NCBI GenBank assembly: GCA_030068075.1
Contig: CM057839.1
Span: 21,307,167-21,371,166, forward strand
DNA length: 64,000 bases
Direction of reading: 5' to 3'
From: Paguma larvata
Lineage: Eukaryota; Chordata; Mammalia; Carnivora; Viverridae
The notes beneath the pieces were generated by a model, which was not told where the DNA came from, did no database searches, and saw only the letters and a list, made by a program, of their open reading frames with translations. The position numbers and the translations under genes were made by a program. This document shows positions 37,256 through 49,497 of this stretch, one piece after another; the stretch's first letter is position 1; each line of letters opens with the position of its first letter.

Positions 37256-37385
37256 TTCTTCATTTAATCATAACAATAAGCTTATGAAGTTCTTGTGTTC
37301 ATTTTGAAGAACTGAAATAAACAGGATAAAAAGATTGCCATTTGCCCACAGTCAAGTATTGGAGCTATAACAAGAATCACATCTT
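37256..37385 (-). repeat. MIR SINE
   Basis: Antisense MIR series: TTTCTTCATTTAATCATAAC, AATAAGCTTATGAAGTTCTT, then TTGCCCACAGTCAAGTATTG. Confidence 0.75.
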
Positions 37386-37389
37386 TAAC

Positions 37390-40300
37390 AGGAAAATTTG
37401 CCTCCCGTGTCTCACTCAGATAAACGCAAATTTGCTCAGCTATCTAGTTGGCCTGTCACTCACCTCTTCACTCAAAGAGCAGAACTAACTTGGCAATCAA
37501 TGAGAACCAATTAGCACTGCCACAATAAGAAAAACTAATATTTTCATGCTTTGGAGAGGACAACATTTACTCCTTTCAATTATTTCCCAAAATAAATGGC
37601 TAAAAAGTTGATGAAAAGAACAATCAACTGAGTACAAAAACCATTGCCTCCATCTACATTTGCATAATACGGTGGAGGTGTTTTTTTCCCCCATTTTTTT
37701 CTTACTTTCATAGAAAGGAGTGACTTTATGTCTACTCCCCAGGAGACAAATGTGTAGGAGAAACACATCTGACTAATACATTTAAGAAAAGAGACGAGTG
37801 TGGTTGACTCAGTGCCTCCTAGGTTTCCTTCTGCACCCAGCTGCTTTGCAAGACATATGCCTCCTCGTCTGCTCTGTGGAGTAAGCTTAGAGTCTTGTCC
37901 TTGCCGCAGGGGAGGTGTGCAGATGTCCGATGGCACTAGGGACTGCATGACAAGTTTACCTAACTCCAGGGTGAAGGATAAGCAAGTACATTTTGCCAGA
38001 TTAACTAATGTTCTGTTCTCTACTCGGCATTATCAATAATTAGCCTAGGATTTTGCTTTCCATTTTTCTGTTTTGTATCTTATTTCAAATCTGAAAAAAG
38101 TACAAAGTGGTGTTTTTCTATTGATTTCAGAAAAACTCAGTATCCTATAGTATGATGTGAAGCCTTGAAAATGTAGAAGTACTCGTATTTGAGGGCCAAA
38201 TATGATGAAGAGTTGGTGTAGTACTGATGAAAATCCTTAGGATATAAAGGTCATGTGATTCAGCCTTTCAGAGTGGCTTATCCATAAGGGATGTGCTGTT
38301 TTCAGGGGTTCAGTGCTGTTTTTAGTAGGCCTTTGACTTGTTAACCATGGTTTCTACAGAACTTAGTATGCAGGAATATAATTCTCTGCCACTGACACTG
38401 ATTTAACCTAAGGCATGAGATGGTTCTCGTGACCAAACACAATCCCATCTAAACTGATACAGATTTTATGTAACGAACAAATTATATCGAACAAAAGGAG
38501 ACTTTGAGACCTACATTATGTTTATTTAAAACAAGCAAAAAGTCATTAAACTAGCACCGAAGTCATCAAAGTGTGGTTTACTTTCCCCGCTTTTCTTGTG
38601 TTCCTCAGCCATTACCTCAGATTAGAATTTATAACTGTAAAGCCAGCTAAATTTCTAATGAGAAGTTCAGAGAGTGACCAACATATAATCTAAGCAGTGG
38701 CAGATCAGATGTTTCATATTCTGTTGGCTTTTACCTAGTTTTTAGCTACATTAAGGGTTAAAAGAAAAACAACTGAGGGTACACATTTTTAGTAACATTT
38801 ACTTTCTCTTGAGTCAAACCCATCCCTCATTTGGTCTCAGAACAGAACCCGGATTGAGTTGTTTCCAAAATTCTGATTAAAATGTTAGATTTCAGAGCTC
38901 CAGATTGTGACTCCATCCACATAAGCTCAGTAGATCTTATTTATACAAAATATGACAAAGGGGCCATTAATTTATAAGGGGCATGCCATCAACATTGACT
39001 GATGACAAAAGAACATGTCAAAAGATCATTACAATTGCAAAGAAGGCAACTCAAAAAACCTGATGTAGAACATTCTGTGTCTAGGAATTTTATTCCTCAG
39101 GAATGATTGGGTCGACTTAAAAATATTCTTTTGTCTTGATATCAGGAGTAGTGTAAAGTGAAAACACAATATATGTAAGCTAATTAGGCTTGAGGAGTAG
39201 AGAATTTCCACAAAAGAAATGCTGCAATTTTAAAGGAGAGGATACACACCTTCGAAAGGGGACAAATGAGAACTTGGAGGCCAAGCTATACAGATAAGAA
39301 AGCAGAGGAGACACACTTTGGAATTGTTAGTTTTCAAGAAGGTATTAAAGAAGGGACATTTGTTTTGGTTTCTAGTAGACCAGAAAGAGTGACTGGGTTC
39401 CTCTCAAAATAAATAAATAAAAAATAGCAGAAAAAAGGCAAGGTCTCACTGATTGGGATCCTCACCTAAGAAAGAGTCCAAAAAAAAAACAAAAAAACAA
39501 AAAAAACAAAAAAACAAAAAAAAAACTTTGTGAGGTATCATCTTAATTAAATTAAATTAAATTAAATAAAGAATCCATAAAATAAGATGAATAACAATTT
39601 TAAGATAAGGACTGAGTAGTTAGGGAAACATTAGAAATAGATTTTGAGAGGGAATGACTAGTAGTAACACGAGTGTATAGAACCATGTAATTACTGAACG
39701 AGAGGCAAGGAAACCAGTTAGTGTCGGTAGGGGAAGTACTGCCTGTGCCCGGAGGAAACAGGCACAAAAAGAGGAGGCACCAGGTACCTGGCACCAAGCC
39801 AGGCTGGATAATAATAAATCGTTTTCATTCTAAGTCTCATGGCAAAATGTCCCCTTGGTGGAAATATTCAGAGGAGAGATGTGAAAATATATAATATTTA
39901 TTTGAATATTCAATGTTTTTGCAGACCCAGAATTTGTCCGCTTGCTCTTTCAAACCAAGGGACCTTGCAAAACAAAGCTAGAGAATTCGATGGGAATGCA
40001 AATGTCTAGCACCACCAGAGAAAGGGTAAAATAAATCTTTATATTTAGCGAAATTGCTTGCTCTACTTGTGATAGAAAAAAAAAAGAGGTGAACATAGGC
40101 TAAATTGCTAAAAAGGCTCAGCGGAGCCTTCCTCAAAGTGCAGGGGTAAAAGGAAGCAAAAGTTAAAAAAGGCATAGCTTTCTACTGCAGAGAAAGAGAG
40201 AGTAGAAAGAAATGCTAATCAGGGCTGGAAATATTCAAAAGGTGAAGGAAGAAAGATGGCCAGGGCCTAGCAGTGTTGTGTGGAGACATGGGTCACAAGG

Positions 40301-40925
40301 AAGCTTTTTTCCTTTTTTGCATTATGCCCAATAACACAGGAAAAAAGAGATCTCAAGATCTGGGAACTGGGCCACCATCAGTGCAAATTTCCACACATCG
40401 CTAAGAGTCACATATGCCTCAAATGCCACTTTCTGAGTGAGAAGACAGTATGAGTAAGTGGATGACATCCTAGCAGCGGCCGCCTAGAGCGAGCTCTCTG
40501 CTGCCCAGCCTTCAGCGTGGGTTATCTGCCCAAGCATCTCAGAAAGCCACGGTAGCTCACGGCGTCAAAGAGCTTAATGTTGAGAATTTCATTTCTTTAC
40601 TTTAACAATAACTATGAACTTTGATATATTTTCAAGTTTTATATTCGTTATTTGGGTGAGGGGATTCTATTTGGGATTGGAATGTTTACTTCTGAACTGC
40701 ATAAACACAGAGAATGTGTGACCCACTTGCCATCAGCCTCTTTCAGTAGCCCCTATTTAGTCTCATCTATTATTTCATCCACTACCATTTAACTTTATCT
40801 CATGATCTCAGGTGAGGAACATGGAAGATCGCAGTTATGGGTAATTTGTGCTGGGAAACTGGGAGCAAATGCTCAGTTTAGGGTTTAGCAAAGCCTTTTG
40901 AGATGGTTTAACTCATGCCTTGTTC
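37390..40925. other. Unassigned sequence with low-complexity tracts and a CpG cluster
   Basis: About 3.5 kb with no gene accepted. The overlapping minus frames at 37497-37948 (89 and 122 residues) show no known domain. Landmarks are an isolated SINE-tail-like word CTCAAAATAAATAAATAAAA at about 39404, an A-rich run of AAAAAAAC units at 39480-39525, and TTAAA units at 39544-39568. A CpG-rich patch with a NotI site lies at 40470-40570. Confidence 0.5.
39480..39568. repeat. A-rich and TTAAA low-complexity tracts
   Basis: A run of A7-A9 blocks separated by single C is followed after about 15 bases by five to six TTAAA units. Confidence 0.9.
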
Positions 40926-40930
40926 TACAC

Positions 40931-41083
40931 CAGTGCTTCTCCGACTTCAAAGTACATGAGAACTGCCTACGGATCCTGTTGAACTATGGAATCAGTAGAT
41001 CAAGGCTGGGTCTGAAATTCTGCACTTCTTATAAATTCTGGATTTCTAACAAGCCTCCACGTGATACTGATTCCTCTGGGCTG
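40931..41083 (+). mobile_element. MER5A non-autonomous hAT-Charlie transposon
   Basis: It begins CAGTGCTTCTCCGACTTCAA. It continues GAACTGCCTACGGATCCTGT, GAATCAGTAGATCAAGG and GGATTTCTAACAAGCCTCCA, followed by GTGATACTGATTCCTCTGG, then loses the right terminal repeat. Motif order fits MER5A. Confidence 0.9.
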
Positions 41084-41084
41084 A

Positions 41085-41618
41085 AATCCTAAGGTTCTAA
41101 GGATCTTCAAAATCCTCTGGGGAAGAAACTCACTTCCTGCCGGTGAGTCCAGGAGGACCAACACAGAAACCAGGCTGGCATTAGGGGAGGGGCATCGTGA
41201 ACCCGGAAACAGGGCTAGCCTCATCAGTCACCCCTCTCTTCCACAAAAGCCAGCAGCTGCAATCAGGGCGATCATAGAATTAATCTTTTAGTCTAACAAA
41301 AAAATATAATCTGAATACTGATTTCTCATTCCTCATGTTCCCATGAAAGAGGAACAAATTCCTACCTCAGAACTCAAGGAATAACACTTCTGCTCCACTC
41401 TGCTCCTTCCCTGTCCTCTTAGGGCACAGAAATGACATATTTGCTTGATGGGCTCGAGACGCTCCAAGTTCTCTTCTGGGGCCACTTAGCTCACAGGGTG
41501 CCTACTTCCTCCACTCTTTCAGAGGATAAGTTTTCCCTGGTCAGAAATATCATCTTTATTCAGCATGGCCAATATCGTGTGGGTCAGTCTGTTTAACTCT
41601 TAGCTGAAGCATTTCAAA
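41085..41618. other. Unassigned sequence
   Basis: Slightly GC-richer than average; no gene or repeat recognised. Confidence 0.5.
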
Positions 41619-41637
41619 TCCAAGTGGTTATATTCTT

Positions 41638-41802
41638 TTTTTAAACCCATTTTTTATGTAAGCATACCAGTTTTTTTAAGTTTATTTATTTATTTTGAGA
41701 GAGAGAGTGAGTGAGAGAAAGAGCTCCTGTGCATAGGGGAGGGGCAAAGAGAGAGGGAGAGAGAGAGACCCCCAAGCAAGCTCTGTACTGTCAATGCAGA
41801 GT
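41638..41802 (-). mobile_element. can-SINE, antisense, head missing
   Basis: A long antisense A-tail and GA-rich region run into CCCAAGCAAGCTCTGTACTG and TCAATGCAGAGT, where the match ends. Target duplication CAAGTGGTTATATTCTT (41621-41637) matches CAAGTGGGCATATTCTT (41803-41819) in 15 of 17 positions, so the element was 5'-truncated at insertion. Confidence 0.95.
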
Positions 41803-41819
41803 CAAGTGGGCATATTCTT

Positions 41820-43700
41820 GAAGCCACATTCACCACACAGCTTTGTCAGTCCTAAAGATGCCATTTTTCTCCACTAACCTGACTTCTCTATATTATTTTT
41901 CGGTAAGTTCCAAACTCAAGAGAAGAAGCCAGAAGTGTCCCTCTGGGGCCACCTAAAAGACCAGTGGTAAATATAATATTCTTGAAATGCCTCCTGATCT
42001 GTGCTTTTCTATCACAGAACTGGTTTCCCTGCTGACTCTACCTGCCTCTGGGCTGAACCAGGGGCCTGGCCTGAAAGAGGAAAAACACAAACAAATAGGC
42101 TACTCCTTTCTGAGCTTGAGGATTGTTAAAGGAAGAAGGAAGATAGTGGTTGTGTGATGAGGTCTCCCTTCCTAACTGATGCTTTGTCCATCAGGTCCTA
42201 ATCTTAGCAAAGTACAAGTTTCAAAGACTACCAGATATGCACTGGGAAACCTGAACACATAAAGCAAGTGTCCTGTTGCCATTGACCTAGCATGGAGAAA
42301 GCTAGGGGTGCACGGAAGAACCTTAGCTCCACATCAGGGCCCTGCCTACCAAGATGTCAGAAAGATTATCCAGGGGAAGAATGAGAATGTTGGGTGAAGT
42401 AATTAGTGAAGAAACAGTGATAATTCTCTACCTCCACCCCCAACCTGTGTGTGGGCAACAAGCAGTTGAAATATAATTGGATTCATAAAATAAAAGAAAG
42501 GATTGAGCATAGGAGTAAAACTTTAGAAACTGAGGGTTAGAAAAAAAAAGCCTAGAGTATGACGATTTTCAAATGCAAAGCAAAGAACAAGAACCATAGA
42601 TGCTCACTACAGGCGTAGGCATGTCCCACAAAATGCCAAACAGAGCCGGTCCAAAGACAGTGGTTACTTGTCCAGTCGTCATACCATAGCAGCTCCTACT
42701 ACAGAAACAGCACAGAAGTTCATGAACCTGAGATTCTCTTAACAACGACAAGGACACATTGAGACCCCTCTTATATACAGCTGCCATTTGTGGGTAGAGA
42801 GAGGGGAACACAGTCTAAAAGACACTGATCTATACAAAAAGAACTATTTAAACCAATCCTGGTGGGAAGATCAACTATGAATAAATACTTTTAACAGGAA
42901 AAAAAAGTGATATAGTTATCTGAAATATCTGTTTCCTTACCAGTGGGATGAGGTTCATAAGAAATGTCAGAGAAGCTATGAGATAAATAAATAGAAGCTA
43001 CACTTTCTGAATCGACCAAATGAAAAAACCTCTGAGAATGGAGGTAGAATAAGACATAGAAGAGAAACCCGGGGGACTGAATCCAAATGATGGTATTTGA
43101 GAAAAGGACAACAAAGAAAATGGAAGACAGGCAACTATGAAAGATAAGAATTACTAAAAGCTAAAGAGAAACATGAGATCTTAAAAGCATTTTTACCAAT
43201 TGCACAATATGTATGCCTTTATATATTGCTATAAAGTTGAACATGTAAATAATATAGAAAAGATTATAAGAGAATTCAGAGAGGAGAAAAATATGATCAA
43301 TAATCAAAAGAAAACAAACTGAACAAAAAAAAAAAAAGAAAACAAACTGTTCTCAGAACTCTTATTAGCAAAACTGAATATTGGAAGACAGTAGAACAAG
43401 GCCTTCCACGTTCTGAGGGATAAGTATTTTCCACCTAGAATTGAAGATCCTGACAGGTTATCAATAATATCTGAGTCCCCACAAAGCCATTACAAAATTC
43501 CAAAACTTGGAAATTTAATTCTGCCACATCTTTTCTTAGGAAATTAGTGACATATGTGCCTCAGAAAAAAAAATGAGAAAGAAAAGATCCTGAGATCCAA
43601 TCAATAGTGATTTCAAACCTGAATATCAGGAAAAGAAAAATCTAGATTAAGAGTCAAAGCAAGAAGATAGAGTTCTCTGGGAAGGGGATCGTGGGCATGA
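41820..43700. other. Unassigned sequence with a tail-only insertion
   Basis: No gene accepted. At 43306-43349 a 16-bp direct repeat flanks a short A-rich run (see findings). Confidence 0.5.
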
Positions 43701-43717
43701 AGAAATGGTATGTCTCA

Positions 43718-43941
43718 GGGGTGCCTGGGGCCTGGTCGGTTAAACGTCCAACTTTGGCTCAGATCATGATCTCCCAGTTCCTGAGTTCAAGCGCCGCATG
43801 TGGCTCTGTGCTGACAGCTCAGAGCCTGGAGCCTGCTTCCGATTCTGTGTCTCCCTCTCTCTCTGCTCCTCCCTGCTCATGCTCTATTTCTGTCTCTCTT
43901 AAAAACAAACCTTTTTTAAAAAAATTAAAAATAAAAATAAA
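43718..43941 (+). mobile_element. can-SINE (SINEC_Fc type)
   Basis: Head GGGGTGCCTGGGGCCTGGTC, with the usual GGTGGCTCAGTC changed. GACAGCTCAGAGCCTGGAGC and the CT-rich region follow, then an extended AT-rich tail. Target duplication AGAAATGGTATGTCTCA (43701-43717) matches AGAAATGGTATGCATCA (43942-43958) in 15 of 17 positions. Confidence 0.97.
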
Positions 43942-43979
43942 AGAAATGGTATGCATCAGAATTGACACTCTGAGATTTT

Positions 43980-44609
43980 GAAAAAAAATACGTGATAAAA
44001 CATAGATTAAAAGAGAAATGGTTAATTCATTATTAATATAATATTACATTAATATTTTAATAATTAATGGATAATCCATAAAATAATGACTGATATCATT
44101 GATAATTAATATAATGATATTGCTAAGGAAACATACAAAACTGAGAATTAAAATATAAAGCAAACTTGATTATCTCATCATTTGAGGAAATATTGACATC
44201 TGTGTTAGGGGACCAGAGAAGCAGAGGGCATAGAAGGCTTTCACCTGCACAGATTCTATCAAGGTAGTGATCGTGTGAGAAAGTGGGCTGGAGCGGGGCA
44301 GCTGGAAGGGCTTTCAGAAGGCTAGGCAAGTCTGAGTTTGAAAGAGGAAGACAGGGGAGGAAGGTACGGTAGGAGTGTCCTAGAGCGGCCAAGGGAGATG
44401 CAGTGGCCTTTCAGGTAGTTCTTGAGCCAGCGGCAGCCCAGAGGAGAGTCCCATGTGATCCAGGACTGGGTCCACCCCTGCGATCCTCCCCCATGTGGTC
44501 ACTGGTCAGGAGTATCCCCAGGAAATCTGGCTTCAGGGTCAACCACTGATTTCAGAGCACAGCAGACAGGATCTTGATAACTCTGTTCCCTGTAGTTGAA
44601 GGTTTATAA
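43980..44609. other. AT-rich stretch followed by GC-richer unique sequence
   Basis: 44020-44125 is dominated by TTAATAT and AATTAAT words. From 44200 to 44600 the sequence is GC-richer and unassigned. The 89-residue minus frame at 44123-44392 lies partly in it, but shows no known motif and runs into the AT-rich stretch. Confidence 0.45.
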
Positions 44610-44619
44610 GGTCCATTCT

Positions 44620-45073
44620 TTTTTTTTTTTTTTTTTTTTTTTTTAATTCTCAAGTTAGTTATCACACAGTGTAGTCTTGGCTTTAGGAGTAGAACTCAGT
44701 GATTCATCTCTTACATATGACATGGGGTGCTCATCCTGAAGAGTGACCTCCTTAATACCCATCACCCATTTAATCAACCCCAGCCCTTCTACTCTCATTA
44801 ACCCTCAGTTTGTTCTCTGTATTTAAGAGTCTCTTATGGTTTGTCTCCCTCTCTGTTTTTATCTTACTTTTCCTTCCCTTCCCCTATGTTCATCTGTCAA
44901 GTTTCTCAAATTCCACATATGAGTGAAATCATATGATATTTGTCTTTCTCTCACTGACATATTTCACTTAGCGTGATACCCTCCATTTCCATCCATGTTG
45001 TTGCAAATGGCAAGATTTCATTCTTTTTCATCGCCCAGTAGTATTCCATTGTATATATAATGCCATATTACAT
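44620..45073 (-). mobile_element. LINE-1 3' UTR, 5'-truncated
   Basis: A run of about 25 T (the antisense poly(A) tail) is followed by the carnivore L1 3' UTR in antisense. Recognisable words are GTTAGTTATCACACAGTGTA, GATTCATCTCTTACATATGA, CCTCAGTTTGTTCTCTGTAT, TAAGAGTCTCTTATGGTTTG and GGCAAGATTTCATTCTTTTT. It then stops near GTATATATAATGCCATATTA. GGTCCATTCT (44610-44619) and GGATCATTCT (45074-45083) are a plausible target duplication. No coding part remains. Confidence 0.95.
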
Positions 45074-45084
45074 GGATCATTCTC

Positions 45085-46015
45085 ATGGCTACCATGGCAT
45101 GTAAGAAAATTCATTTGATCCGAGGAATATTCTATTTTGACTGCCCAGTGATCATGATAGCATAGCCAAAGAAGAATCACACCACCTGGCTTTGAAGTGA
45201 CAAATATGACATAGTCATAATCAAGCATAATACTTGCCAATTGTTTTCCAATATGAGAGTCAATCTCTACACAATGTGGTTACAGAATAGCTGTTGTCTT
45301 ACAGACACAAAATAGTATTACAAATGTCAGAAATAGAATGGTAGGGAGCAGGAGAAGTAATGAAGTAATAGGGTGGTTATAACCTTTTCTAATAAAGTGA
45401 GAAGAGGTAATCTCTAGTTAATAAGAAATGTGACTTAAATTTTTTTATTTACTTTAATAGTTTAACCAACTGAAAAATTAAGCTGCAGGATATGATTATA
45501 TTGGTACGAAAAGGAATAAGTGGGTAGGTGGTGATATAAATGAACTAAATCATCATCACTCAAAGAGATAAATAGTGCTGTTAGAATATTATCTACTTTT
45601 ATGGATGTATCCTCCAGACCTGAAAACAAAAAAACTATTTTTAATTTATCATCTCCTGCATTTAAGTCTAGAAGTTAGAAAGATTCAGTTTAGGAAATTT
45701 TTGCCCATTATTATATAACTTTCAGTATATTAGACACACTTACCTTTATGAATTTGATAAAAGGATTAAGAAAAGTATTAAGTCATAATTCTAGAACCCA
45801 GACACAAACTATTTTTTTTTAATTTTTGGTTCTGAAATTTCATGTTATAATCACATAATTAACCTTATATGGTACGTGTTGCATTGTAAACTTTTAAAAT
45901 TAATAATAATTGTAATTATAACCACTCTATCCTTACACATTCTTTAAAACTATGTGTTTGACTATTTTCATAAATCATGTCAGGAAGATTTGCCATGAAA
46001 CATATCACATATGTA
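45085..46015. other. Unassigned AT-rich sequence
   Basis: No gene or repeat recognised. Confidence 0.5.
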
Positions 46016-46019
46016 AACT

Positions 46020-46575
46020 CTAATACTTAGGTTGTCTCCATTTCCATTTTTAACATTTACCAAAAAAAAATACTTTAATGAAATTCCCATAGATTTTACA
46101 TATTTGTAACTATCTTTTTGACAAATTCCTGTACTTGATATTACTGTATCAAATCACAGACTCTTTAAGCTTGAGATAGATAGATAGACAGATGAGATAG
46201 TTTCCCTTTCAAGCTTATTTAGCAAGAGTTACTTCCATTCTCAATAACAATGTACAAAAGGGCCAGTTTCCTACTTGTTGCTAACATTTGTTCTCTCTTC
46301 TTTTGGTCTTTTCTGATGGAGACTCATTGTTATTTTAATTACGTTACTTTTTTTTTGTTTGATGACAAGCGAAGTTCAATGCATTTCAAGTTCAATACAT
46401 TTCACAGGCTTATTGGCTGTCTTTTATGTCTTAAGTATTGTCAGCTTATATTTCTTACTATATTTTTCAATCGAAATGCCCCTTTTCATGTGTTTTAATG
46501 TGTAGACATTTTAAATTTATATGTGGCCAAATCTATCAAACTTTCTGCTTGTATTTCATATATTTCTTTTGTTCC
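46020..46575 (-). repeat. Ancient L1 (L1M-type) remnants
   Basis: Two antisense pieces are readable. 46027-46160 resembles the GGTTGTTTCCA ... AAATTCCT region of old L1 3' ends. 46500-46560, with TTTATATGTGGCCAAATCTA then TCAAACTTTCTGC, resembles the TATGTAGTCAAATTTATCA region. Between them are a GATA microsatellite (46174-46200) and AT-rich sequence. The call is based on order and orientation; each match alone is weak. Confidence 0.6.
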
Positions 46576-46815
46576 AGGGTATCTGCAAGGATGAGCCGTA
46601 TGTATCTTATAGGCTTGTTTCTCATCAAAGGCACAGCCTCATCCCATATGCTACACAGACGGAGGCAGCACAGACACGGCACTGCTGTGTATCCCACCCC
46701 GTGTGTGCCCATCTGGCAGAACTCCATCCCCCCATGCGAAACACCGAAGCCAGCTTCTCTAGACAGGCACAGTGATGCTTCCTAGGAGATGGGCTCAGGA
46801 ATGTCACTCCTAAGG
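46576..46815 (+). other. GC-richer segment with splice-like ends, not a confirmed exon
   Basis: A pyrimidine tract ending TTTTGTTCCAG precedes 46578, and AAG/GTATTA occurs at 46814. All the candidate frames (46521-46775 and 46438-46785 on plus, 46536-46727 and 46625-46807 on minus) are closed inside or overlap each other without recognisable protein motifs. If it is transcribed, a non-coding exon is the more likely reading. Confidence 0.2.
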
Positions 46816-47968
46816 TATTATTGTTCTAAAGACACTTCCCGGGGTTTCCTAAGTAGTTTCTATAAATGTTAGCTATATCTCTTTCTATTTCCTCCTTCGT
46901 ATAAGTATCTCTTACCTTCAATAAGCATTCACTCCATGCTGTGGATATTATGTGGTAACACATCCCTTTTTCTCTTGAATTCAGGTGAATTGAGAACCTC
47001 TTTGCCAAATGTTGGTTTTCAACTTTCAAAAAAATGAAACATGGTGCAAAAATAAAAACTTTGAAGGAAAGTTCATGAGAAAAGTCACAGAGTTATAAAC
47101 ACAGAGAGCAGTTAGAAAATGATTTGTATAAAAACTGTAGATGTAGTGAAATGGCTGCCCTCAACCTTGTCTTACAAGGATTTAGAAACAATTATATTTA
47201 ATCATTCTGATATAAATTGAAATTTGGTGGTTCACGTCTTGCAAATTCAAAAGTTTATTCAAGCATAATGGGCTTAATGTTCCCTTTATTTTTCCCCTGG
47301 GAGAAAAAAAGATTGTGATAAGATTGAAATCAAATATAAATCCTCCCTCCAGTGGCTTCTATTTATTTTATTTTGGAAAAGAGAGACCCCCTTCTAAGCA
47401 ATCCTGCATACCTCTAATGTGAGAAATTTCACTGTGTCTTGTCTTTACATCATTAGCAAATCTAATCAAACATCAACAATTTATACACTAAGGAGCCAGA
47501 CTTTTCAGAAGAACATGGAAGAGCCTCTTATCATGTCTGATGTGTAGAAACAACTAATGCTACACATTTTCTTGCCCTATGGTTTAGGGGATGCTAATAG
47601 AAATAGAAACTGGGTTTCTTCTATAGAAATAGTTGTCTAGCAAATGAGAATGTCTACAGTGGTCACTGTCAATAATGGTCAATTGCAAAATAATGAATTT
47701 TTAAAATAGGGATTTCAGAATCGTACACATGCACCTGGGTTGACTGCTTACTTCCTCTACAACCGAAACAGTGGAGGGAGGCTCTGCACATCAATATAAA
47801 AGTGTAGCAATTTGGTTTGAGGAAAAGCACAAGTGTTATTCTTAGAGGACACGTTTCTCTGGCCTGGCTTAAGGAAAGATGCTGATATAGACTAACGGGA
47901 GTGGCCCATCTGGTTATCTCTTGACACAACCTTGTCAGGCAAGTTATAGAACTTCTCTGGACATTATA
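46816..47968. other. Unassigned sequence
   Basis: No gene or repeat recognised. Confidence 0.5.
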
Positions 47969-47980
47969 TTCAATATCTTT

Positions 47981-48168
47981 TTTAATGTTTATTTACTTTT
48001 GAGAGAGAAAGAGAAAAAGAGAGAGAGCATGAGCGAGCCAGAGAGAGAGACACACAGAATCAGAAGCAGGCTCCAGTATGTCAGTCCAGAGCCCCAACAC
48101 GAGGCTCGAACTCACAATCTATGGGGTCAAAGTCCCACACCTAACCGACTGAGCCACCCAGGTGCCCC
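47981..48168 (-). mobile_element. can-SINE (SINEC type), antisense
   Basis: Antisense from TTAATGTTTATTTACTTTTG to GAGCCACCCAGGTGCCCC. TCAATATCTTT (47970-47980) and TCAAAATCTTT (48169-48179) are the target duplication (10 of 11). The AAAGTTGG-type head segment is changed to GGGGTCAAAGTCCC. Confidence 0.96.
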
Positions 48169-48196
48169 TCAAAATCTTTAAAAGAGAAATGATATC

Positions 48197-48330
48197 ACCC
48201 GATAATAATAATAATACCTATCTTGTAGTTTGCTTGTAGGATCAGAAGCAATGCATGTAGTCATTTGCACTTCACAAAAGCCCGTGCATAATAGCATTTG
48301 TTTCTAATGTGATGATCACCATTATTATTC
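48197..48330 (+). repeat. MIR SINE with AAT microsatellite
   Basis: The sense MIR 3' half runs from GATAATAATAATAATACC to CTATCTTGTAGTTTGCTTG, then AATGCATGTAGTCATTTGC. The AAT units at 48201-48215 grew inside the MIR. Confidence 0.75.
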
Positions 48331-48334
48331 ACTT

Positions 48335-49090
48335 TGCATTTGCAGACAGTCTTGGGTATTCCATATGCTGCCATAAACTATTTTCACTTTCAACATCCCA
48401 AATATAAAAAGAGACTTCATTTACAAAGAATCGTTTTTAGTTGTATTTTCTTATCTTTATTTTTTTTTCTTTTTTAAGAAGAAAGCAGTGTTACACTGAT
48501 TCATTATAATTCTCTGTGAAACATTATCTGAAATTGCTTTTTCAAAGAAGACCCAGCCTGTACGCTTTTTGTTATTATATTTAAACAAGGGATACAACTA
48601 TTCTAAAATAATCATATTTCTAGGAGTTTGATCCTAAGTAAATCTTCTAGAAAAAATTGATACTAAGTAAAAGCACACTATTTTAAAAATCAAGAGACGT
48701 GTCAATATCTGGAGTGGCCAGAATACCAAGTGAGGTTTTTCCCCTCCGGCCAGATTTCTCTTTCAAGTACACCATGCTTTCTATAAATCCCCATCAGACA
48801 AAAAAAAAAAAAAAAAAACACGTCCTTGAGAAAGTTCTGTTTCTTTCATGTCTTATCTTTAATGCCATCAGCCATCTTTCTGAGGGTTTGCTATGCCTCT
48901 TTGATGAAGGGGGCTATAAAACAGGACTGATCATGGATTCCACTGCTATACCTTCACCTGCCCTGGCTGAACTTGGCTGAGCTATGGCGGACCTCAGGGG
49001 TGGCAGGTGCGTTTCTCTGGAGCCTATGATCAAAAACTTCATGTAACCGGTGGCCTAACATCTGTACCTAACATCAGAAACCAATCTTAA
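48335..49090. other. Unassigned sequence with an A19 run
   Basis: A run of 19 A lies at 48800-48818 without a recognisable retroelement body upstream. The frame at 48699-48980 runs through it and is not credible. Confidence 0.5.
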
Positions 49091-49097
49091 GAGTAAT

Positions 49098-49265
49098 TGT
49101 TGAGTGCTGACTATGTGTCGGACACTCTTCTGAATATTTTACGCGTGTAATTCATGTAATCCCATCGAAGCCTTATAATGAAAGTATTATCCACATTTTA
49201 TAGATGAGGAAATTAATCAGGAGAAAATTAACTTGTTCAGTATCAAATAGCTATTAAAGGGGTCC
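49098..49265 (-). repeat. MIR SINE, well preserved
   Basis: Antisense MIR covers nearly its whole length: TGAGTGCTGACTATGTGTCG, GACACTCTTCTGAATATTTT, TAATTCATGTAATCCCATCG, then TTTTATAGATGAGGAAATTA. Confidence 0.92.
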
Positions 49266-49497
49266 TAGAATAGTATGTATAAAAATACCCAATGAAGAGG
49301 TGATACATTTATGAGATACACTTATGTCTATAATTACTGACAGCGTGATAATTTCTGTGAACTTTAATCCCCAGAGTGGCCACTGAAAACCTCAGTAAGT
49401 CATAGTGCGTGTTCATCTTCGGTGGTAAAGAACAAATACTGGATAAATCAAATATTACTTATCTTTCCCCAGTACTGTGCACATGAAATTCTGATAA

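Noticed and set aside
37497..37948. Overlapping minus-strand frames of 89 and 122 residues as a gene
   Set aside because: Two overlapping frames, no domain, no homology recognised, and a plus-strand frame over the same DNA.
48800..48818. Processed pseudogene ending at the A19 run
   Set aside because: No recognisable transcript body, no upstream polyadenylation signal in a coding context and no clear target duplication.
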